A stretch of 64,000 nt of DNA, from assembly GCA_964017065.1 (NCBI GenBank), contig OZ024783.1:1614134-1678133 (forward strand), in the 5' to 3' direction. The notes beneath the pieces were generated by a model, which saw only the letters and a list, made by a program, of their open reading frames with translations, was not told the DNA's origin and did no database searches. Numbering within the stretch: the first letter of the stretch is position 1; every line of letters starts with the position of its first letter. The translations under genes were made by a program, and so were the position numbers. Of the stretch, positions 56,813 through 64,000 are shown in pieces. Origin of the DNA: Haliclona indistincta (Eukaryota > Porifera > Demospongiae > Haplosclerida > Chalinidae).

Positions 56813-57515
56813 TTTTACTGCTCTGTAATGTAGTCTCCTCACAGTATGCTACTGCGCTATGTTAAGACGGTGCCACCGGGCCTACTATTAGCTGGACAAA
56901 GTTGAGAAAGAAAAACTTGTCGGGTAAAATTCAAATCATAATAGGCTCAGGACTAGCCGCATGCTGACCGCATGCATGTTTTAACACTCATATAAATAAT
57001 CTACCGCACAAACTACATTACTTTCGTACTACAGTTTGATGCTCATTGACTGAGAGACACTATAAGAAAGACATATTGTTTAATTCTGATGCCCACCTCA
57101 GTATTTTAGTGGAGCAGGCTACGGCCCTGTATAATACTTCATGTGACAATGATGGCAGCATTTCTCCATTAATTCAGCTGCTGGTATAGCCGGCTAAACT
57201 ACCGGGTTTGAATCATACAATGCATCATGACACTCAGTTCTCTTTAGATTTCATTGCCTCCAAACTCAATTTCTGAGACCTAGTTGAATTTTGCCTAAAG
57301 GCAGCTTATACTGAAATATTAATTTTAGTTAATAAGCTGCGGGATAAGCTGAAAGATTTATGCACATTACTTCAGATAATGTGTTTTTCTTTCGTGATCA
57401 ACTCATGCAATATCACTCGGAGATTGAGCTACTAATATTTATATCTATGCTGTATAGGCATGATTATTTAATAGAAGAATGCTTCCATAGGAGAATCAAA
57501 ATTTTTTTAATGCTG
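56813..57515. other. Intergenic segment between R9 and R10, paralogous to 23529-24305
   Basis: No gene. Collinear with the R3-R4 gap ('gggctacggccctgt'-like block, 'cattgcctccaaactcaat', 'tgcacattacttcagataat'), with small indels. Confidence 0.6.
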
Positions 57516-60500
57516 TCACATAATGAACATGTGTATGACACAGGGATATGACGATAAAGTAACAAGTATTAAAGAATTTCTAATAGTGTCTTCACATTCT
57601 GTTCTCTTTAGAGTTCTTTGGCTGCAGATAGTTTTAAAATAATAATTATTAAGAATTATGGTACAGCTTACTGGGGTATGGTCACTAAGAGCAATAAGAA
57701 AGTGTGAGTTTGACCACTTTGAAACCTTTTTCCATGACTTGATGTAAGCATCTCTTACCTGTATACAAAATTCAATGCACATTCTGTCGAATGATGTATA
57801 ATAATTTTAATCTTGCATGTGCAGAGGCACACACTTGTTTTGAGAGAGGAACTAGCAAGATGAATATAATGATTCCTTGACAAGAAATGAAAATTTGTAG
57901 TATATGCGAGATCACTCCAAGGTCAGTGTAAATCACGAAAATTGTTTCAGCAATCCAAGGTAGCCCCATCACAATTGTAAGTGAAATAATCACTTTTAAC
58001 CAGTTCCTGCAAAATATTATGCATCAAAGCATATTTAATTTGATCGTTGCAGCTATTGTACTTTGCTGCATCTACTTTGGACTTATTTTCTTGTTTTTTT
58101 GTAATGTCGGTAAATTATGACAACAGCCATGATTAGAAATCCAACATTGACCTAGAATACATACAGACATGATATCATACTTATTTAGTGCACTAATTAG
58201 AACACTTACCACAGTAATGAGAATAACAGGAGCTGTATATACCCAGACAAAGACAGTATCACCGCGAGTCCAACACCTGATATTGGTCACAATAATTATT
58301 ACTGCATGAATATTCAGAGCATACTCACGCTACTAGGTGTCCATCTACATAATATACCCAAAATGGTTTCCTGTTATGTTCTCAGTGTTGACTAAGAATC
58401 CAAGTGGAAGCACTAGACCCATGTATAACAATGGTACACCTAAATTATATCCAAAACAATCACACAAAATTCTGATTCAATTTCGCACCAAAGCTTGCTA
58501 TGGTGAAGAAAGCGATGTAGCAGCGTTTGTGATGAGTGATGAAAACTACGACTAGTTTCATGTACAAGACCACACCCTCCATTAGCATCCACATGAACAT
58601 CACCATGAACAAGTAGAGATTCACCACAGTAATGGCTGAACAGAGAGCCTGCGTGCAGGAGAGCTCAGTAAGAAAACAACACCCTTCATCATCTGTACCT
58701 CATTCTCAGTTTGATATACCCCCGCTGAATAAAGAAGCAGGGCACTGAACATGCTACCACACAGCATACAGTGAATGTAGTTACGCATGTTCCACAGAGA
58801 CCTGTAGTCAGTGAAATATGACTATAATTTGGTCACACATGCATGCACCATGCATTAGACCCTCCATTTCGGTGAGTGATGCACAATAATTATTACCAAA
58901 ATGAAATTAACTCAGCATGTATGCAGTGTATATCATAAGCATCATGAAACAATCATGTGTGGTCTGACCTTTGAAGTGCAAATGTGAGAATAGTCACTAG
59001 CAGAAACGCTAGTGAGAAAGACACAAGGACATATTGAATTTGATAAAATATGTGCTCTATATCTACTTGATGAGTCTGGAGTGAAAAATTCAATAATACT
59101 CAGGACCTTTTAACAAAAAATTAATAATGATTATAATTCACGTACATTATCTGGGTGATCAGGAGTGAGGAGAATAGCAAAGTGTGTGAGATGGTTACAC
59201 GAGCACATCACAGAACCATTCTCAAAATTCATCGTACTGCAACCACTGTCGTTCCAAAACTCAGCACCAACACCGTTCCTGAACAAATCCAATTTAAAAC
59301 TGAATGCGTACATCGGTATAAGTTTTTAACTCACTGTAAAAAATTAGCAAACACACACTTGATATTATTGGTCATTCTTGGAGATAAATCAAAGAAAATC
59401 ATCACATTCTCTGATAGATTAGCGGTTTGACACTTATTGCAACTCAATGTCGAAGAAATGACAGGAGAAATAGGTCTAAATAAGTATACATTGCATGGTG
59501 GTCAAAATATTGTATCTATAGCTTACTCTTGAGCTTCCTCAGGCAGTAGATTAGAGATGTTCTCAAAATAGTAGGATGCAACATATGCTTTAAAAATCCA
59601 ATTACTTTGGAAAGAAGACTAAGAAAGCTGTATACCTGATTCAGTGATATCCTCAAATATTTCTCCTGGCAATGTAATGTAGTTGTTGTCAAATTGTATA
59701 CCAGTGACACGCCCACTATCAGGAAACACTTCCCTTGTCTTTGCTCCTGCATATAAAAGGAAAATAGCTCAACATCATTATTCATGCAAGCATACGTATT
59801 GCGCCAGATGTTGAGATAACAGTTCTGTTCCGTCTGAGATTAAGAGCAACATCATCCAGTAGAGACAGAAGCGAAGAATCAGAAATGTTTGCCTGAAATA
59901 AATCATGCCTATTAACACCAGAAATTTTGATATTTTAACTAATAATAATATTGCGATCCCTAAATTTCTTTAAAATTAAAAAGAACTTTCATCAAAAGCT
60001 TGGTGCCGATTATCCTCATTACAAATGCAGAGAATAAATTGAAACTAATTCCTTAGCTTGCCTTAATTGGTATTTCTTCGACAATGTTCAGAAGCAACTG
60101 TAAGTTTGTTGTTACATAACAGAGTATTATGATGTCTAAACAAGAAGGTGTTTATTGCTGTACCTGTAGAAATGTCTCTGTTATTCCTTGTGTTGTGTTG
60201 AGTTGTTGCTGCACAGCTCTCATAAGGAGATCCAATCGCTGAGTGATGGTGGTAGTGTTTGGTAGTAGTTGACTTAGAATCATGAGACTGTCTTCAGGTA
60301 GAGATGATTCAAGCTACAGTACCAAGTGAAAAGATGATTATTTGTAGATTTCCATACCAGTTCCTCTACTAGTTGTAGTGATGGGTGACAGTGAACTGGT
60401 CCCCACTCTCCATTGCAGTGACATACTCTGGTAGCTATGCAGTAATTACAAAAGGAACACATTGATGTAAAACAACACACACATTGGTGACCATGCTTTG

Positions 60501-61793
60501 AAGTATTCAATTATTACTTCATCCATTACATTGATATAATTTATGTAGCTATATACATATACCACATGCAATGACATTGCATGTTACTGTATAAACTGTA
60601 TCTATACATCACTACAATTACCATTTCCACCATGAGAGCAAGTTTCGTCATGACTAGCTCGGCTAACAGTGCACTTTAGAGTTCTTTTCCAAGCATCAAC
60701 AGTCATGCACGTAGTGCCTGTATTGAGAATGATACAGTAATCTATTGTGCTAGCAGCTTTAGTATTACTGTAAGTTATTATTACGATTGTATGTCGTGCA
60801 TGCATGTAATGCATCATTCAATGCAAGTAGTATAACTCACTAATAGTAGCCTCATCTGTTGAATTGTCACACAAAAGAGCATCATCTCTTAGCAGTGATC
60901 CATTCTGACTTATAAGTACAGAATAGAATGTACTATTTGAGGCACAAAGCTGAGTGATGTTGCTGCCACACCATGCCAGAAGCTTCCATCTCTCCATTGG
61001 TTGAATATAGTGTTACCAATAACACCAGTAGCACTGTCAACAGTTAAACAATGGCAGTGATCAGCAGGAGACAGATCAATCCTGAACTGATAGTGTGGGT
61101 TAGCTACTGTGTCGAGAATAGTTTTGTTAAATATTGCTGGCAATGAAATTGTCAAGTTATGAGCTGAACTGCAGTTGTCTACAGAAAAAAACATACATGC
61201 ACTGTTACTCAGTGGCGTCAGTATCCAGGATTTGGAGTAGGAGGGTGCTTAATTATTATATTCATCATACTCAGACATTTTTACACAGCTAAAACAACTC
61301 CTGTGTTCATACGGGTAGTAAGCCTTACTAAACATGGCAAGCGTTATTTTTTTCCTGCTAAGCATGGTTATTTATACATGTATCTTATGCCTCATTAAAA
61401 ATACAACGCTTGTTCTTAGAGCGTACTCGAGCACTGAAAGCACCCTTGTAAAAACGAATCCTGAGTCCCAAGAAAGCTGGGAATCTCTCTGATCTGGGGC
61501 ATTGAGTCACCAGACAAACTTACTTACCTGATACTAGAATCCATTGGGTATATTTTCTTACTGGCAGCACACTTCCCAGTCGTGTGCTCACTCTGACAGT
61601 AGGATGGGAGCCATTGCATTCGTCTCCATCAGCTGTTAGCACAAGATCCAAGCTAAATCTGAGTATTAAAACGGCAGCAGTGTAAGTATCAATGACACAC
61701 AACACTGAGTGCTTACGTGTCTTGAGCATCTGCAAGCAAATAAGATAGTTTGAAGCAGAAGAAGATCAGAGAGAACACAATGAGTCTTCTCAT
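57516..61793 (-). pseudogene. Adhesion G-protein-coupled receptor R10 (paralogue of R4), frameshifted in the ectodomain
   Basis: The start at 61793 gives MRRLIVFSLIFFCFKLSYLL, a signal peptide. Exon 2 is about 61530-61660 (RKYTQWILVSG). Exon 3 (60845-61180) carries a 5-bp insertion near 60976: other members read GSFWCGSN, here GSFWHGVAATS, which shifts the frame. Later exons parallel R4: 60610-60720, 60355-60430, GAIN about 59.5-60.3 kb, GPS about 59145-59280 (CSCNHLTHF), TM3 about 58490-58655, TM6-7 about 57835-57990. The tail exon is longer than in R4 (VRDAYIKSWKK... ending CVIHMFIM at 57516). If the 5-bp change is real the protein is truncated early. A sequencing error is the alternative. 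Confidence 0.72.
61203..61460. mobile_element. Probable degraded hAT-like insert in an R10 intron
   Basis: This is extra sequence relative to R4 between exons 3 and 2. It begins CAGTGGCGTCAGTATCCAGG, similar to hAT ends, and ends near 'aacgaatcctgag', a partial inverse of 'ccaggatt'. The duplication is not clear. Confidence 0.4.
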
Positions 61794-63176
61794 CGTAACC
61801 TGCATGATGCGGTGATGAATCGCGGAGCTAGAACTAATAAGTTGGTGATCCGCATTTAGGATTTATGATATGGCGAAATCACGATCATGTGCTTTACTGC
61901 TATGTACATAGTCTCCACACGGTTTGCTACAGAGCTATGTATACCCAAGTTATGACGGTGCTGCAGGGCCTACTATCATCTGGGCATCCTCTCAGCCTCA
62001 TAGTTCAATGACCGATAGTTGGAAATGTTTAATGAATGTATGATTTTAGAATCATGCAGTGATTTGAGTCAAAGACCAGGTCATCATGCAGCTGGAGTTC
62101 ATTGGGTATAAAAGTAGCATTGAAACATTAATATTTTTGTAATTGCTACGTACTGTAGCAGGAAAATGAGACTTCAGATGCCAGCACCGACTATCGTTGT
62201 ACCTCGACCTTTTGAGTCTCTTCGCGTGCTACAGTACTCCACGCTGGGCGAGTCAGAGCGAGTGTGTTTCTCTCTCAATTTTTCTCCGTTAACATACAAA
62301 ATTTGACATCCGGATTCCCGGCCGCAATTTCGGGTTTTACAGGAGGCCCCTACAATTCTGTAAATCTTTACAGTTATATTAAAATTAATGCTAAAGATGA
62401 CTTAAGTGCCTTGCAGCTTAGCTTCTCCACCAAAATTATGGTAAAGATTTCCCAAGTGCCTTGTAGCTTAGCTTCTCTACCCAATGCTAAAGATGACCTA
62501 AGTGCCTCCCTCCTCCCTTTCTCCTTCTCCCTCCCTCCCTCCCTCCCTCCCTCCCTCCCTCCCTCCCTCCCTCCCTCCCTCCCTCTCTCTCTCCCTCCTC
62601 TCTCTCTCTCTCTCTGTGCCTGTCTTTCCACCAAATGTATGGTGCTGCGCTTTGGTTACAGCCGTTTCTTAGCTAATCTTGGTCCGGCGCAGCATTTATC
62701 CTGATATGAACCTGGAGCAAGTGAAGACCCTCATCAATACTATGCATCTAGCATCTCAGATACAGTAGACCATTATTCATCTCATTATAATGTCAAGATA
62801 AGAATAAAAATATCCATTCTATATAATTTATTAGCAGTTTTAAATATCTATTAACCTGTAGATAGTGCATGGATTGTCTCGATGGATAGTGAGACTGTAT
62901 CAGAGATAAACGTCATCATGCAGTGACTAAGATAAAGAAGCACTGTCTATACTGACTGTCTCGTCATGCAGTCAAGCTCTTTCTCATTCTTCACATGCAA
63001 TTTACATTTACTAATGCAGCTTGCACAGTGTGTACGTTCGGCGATTCAGCACAAACCTTCATAACATCAAATGCTTATAAAATTGATACATTAAAAAGTG
63101 ACAAGTGTTTCTCCATCAGCTAGGCAGCGAATTGGTAAGGTGTTGTCAATACTCCATTTTCTTTAGAATTCATCGG
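61794..63176. other. Intergenic region upstream of R10 with minisatellite and CCCT repeat
   Basis: 61794-62170 matches the region upstream of R4. 62176-62355 is an insertion not present there, with unknown content. 62388-62510 is a degenerate minisatellite and 62525-62590 a CCCT microsatellite. 62640-63176 shows no gene. Frames crossing the CCCT run are artefacts. Confidence 0.6.
62388..62625. repeat. Degenerate 46-bp minisatellite passing into a (CCCT)n microsatellite
   Basis: About 2.5 units of the 30109-30298 repeat ('aatgctaaagatgac...tgccttg.agcttagcttctc') with several changes are followed by ctccctccct repeats to about 62585 and then a CT-rich tail to about 62613. Its place upstream of R10 mirrors the array upstream of R4. 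Confidence 0.9.
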
Positions 63177-63716
63177 CTATAAAAACAATAAAGTGACATA
63201 TGTGACAGTGATATAGCTTACTGTGGCTGGAAGATGATTATCACTGGAATTCAATTGCAAACGCGGCCATACCTTTCTCCACCACTTAACATAAGCATCT
63301 CTCACCTAAAAAATCAAAATTATTGTTATTATACCATGAAAAATGAAAATAATATTAAATTTTGCTTGACTTAGCATTTCATTAAACTGTGAATTATACT
63401 AAATGCCTATACCTGTTTTGAGAGAGGAACCAGTAAGATGAATATAATGATGCCTTGACTAAAAAACAAGATGAATGCAATGTACTCAATCACAAATTGA
63501 TCAGTGAAGAATACAAGTTGACCAATCCACGTTATACCCAGTACAATCAGTAGTGAGATGATCACTTTCAACCAGTGCCTGTATGTGTGTGAAAATAAAC
63601 ACAACATACACAGCTATCTCATTACTTTGCTGATTCACTTTTGGACTTATTATCTTGTTTCCTCAGGTGACGATACAATACAACAATAGCCATGATTAGG
63701 AACCCAATGTTGACCT
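63177..63716 (-). CDS. Adhesion receptor R11, C-terminal exons (continues beyond the window)
   Basis: The tail exon 63177-63305 (VRDAYVKWWRKVWPRLQ... ending VTLLFL, stop TAG) follows the TM6-7 exon about 63416-63582 (HWLKVIISLLIVLGITWIGQ ... GIIIFILLVPLSKQV) and the TM5 exon about 63615-63716 (VNIGFLIMAIVVLYRHLRKQ). It is closest to the truncated receptor at 30465. A composite element starts in the next intron at 63773. Whether the rest of the gene exists cannot be seen. Confidence 0.75.
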
Positions 63717-63772
63717 GACATAGATTAGTTAGGTTTGTTATGTTTTAGTAATTTTAGCATTAGTTGTAGTTA

Positions 63773-64000
63773 TTAGGGAGGCACGGTAGTACCTCCCTAT
63801 GTAGGATTGAACTGGAAAACAAGATGGCGGCTGCATACAATGTATTAGCCTTCAAACGCTGATATTTCGCCTGGTGATGACTTTTATACGTCCAAAGACA
63901 CTTAGATCTGCTATCTGACGTTGCCCCATCTTACAATAGCAAGGAGATTGCTCGAAATGGTCACTAAAGTGACGAACCTGGAAACGGTGAAAATCGAGTT
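63773..64000. mobile_element. Composite element (family C), copy 3, 5' part
   Basis: It starts TTAGGGAGGCACGG with the hairpin AGGGAGGCAC / GTACCTCCCT and continues 'acaagatggcggctgcatac' as in copies 1 and 2. It is cut by the window end. It is inserted in the R11 intron after TM5, where unit 1 at about 31020-31035 is uninterrupted. Confidence 0.88.

Noticed and set aside
62264..62704. 146- and 86-residue frames over the CCCT repeat
   Set aside because: Low-complexity Ser/Leu/Pro or Arg/Glu/Gly translation of a microsatellite; not a gene.
1..64000. tRNA, rRNA or other structured RNA genes
   Set aside because: I found no cloverleaf with A/B boxes or rRNA-like sequence by eye; only MITE hairpins. 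A tRNAscan/Infernal run would settle it.

Overview
This is eukaryotic, AT-rich DNA with many short introns (mostly about 50-110 bp, GT...AG). It is dominated by a tandem cluster of adhesion-type 7TM receptor genes (aGPCR, family B2) and packed with small non-autonomous DNA transposons. The gene style, the expansion of adhesion receptors and the beta-helix/polytopic membrane proteins suggest a demosponge (Amphimedon-like). That assignment is inference; no rRNA or mitochondrial marker is present.

Layout. A plus-strand adhesion receptor, truncated at its 5' end, occupies 237-2177. Everything else that codes for receptors is on the minus strand. Block A: receptor R2 (4717-11211), a KMT2/MLL-like CXXC gene fragment (about 16.9-17.4 kb), receptor R3 (17822-23428), receptor R4 (24306-29639), a 46-bp minisatellite (30.1 kb), and a truncated receptor next to a large beta-helix membrane-protein gene (30.5-35.6 kb, decayed). 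The truncated receptor plus beta-helix unit is repeated at 36.2-43.3 kb, where the beta-helix gene is intact (39511-43251). Block B repeats block A in the same order: R5 (43809-48762, paralogue of R2), CXXC fragment (50.0-50.5 kb), R9 (50855-55398, paralogue of R3, broken by a MITE), R10 (57516-61793, paralogue of R4, frameshifted), minisatellite (62.4 kb), and the start of R11 (63177 onward). The window therefore shows a segmental duplication of more than 25 kb. The duplicate copies supply empty sites that date and delimit many insertions.

Most notable object. A complete 4491-bp DNA transposon (11452-15942) sits between R2 and the CXXC fragment. It has 78-bp terminal inverted repeats and a 7-bp target duplication (GTAACAG), and its exact empty site survives in block B at 48996-49002. 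It carries two converging genes whose stop codons are 3 bp apart: a six-exon, 882-residue transposase with P-element-superfamily features (12800-15754, minus) and an intronless 389-residue protein of unknown function (11627-12796, plus). A P-like element with a dedicated second gene is the best candidate for an undescribed system here.

Other mobile DNA. There is a family of TTAA-flanked MITEs, twice inserted back to back sharing one TTAA. There are hAT-like MITEs with 5-bp duplications, a 1.9-kb foldback element with arms of about 530 bp and an 8-bp duplication, a composite hairpin/foldback element present in three or four copies, a CCTCGG-ended element (dimeric in R2 and R5), and a 5'-truncated LINE.

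The receptors appear to be surface proteins: a signal peptide, a Cys-rich ectodomain I could not classify, a GAIN domain with GPS motif, seven membrane helices and a short tail. The beta-helix proteins are secreted-signal, N-glycosylated, multi-pass membrane proteins. No functional link between the two families is shown beyond physical clustering. Exon limits given are read by eye from splice signals and paralogue comparison.
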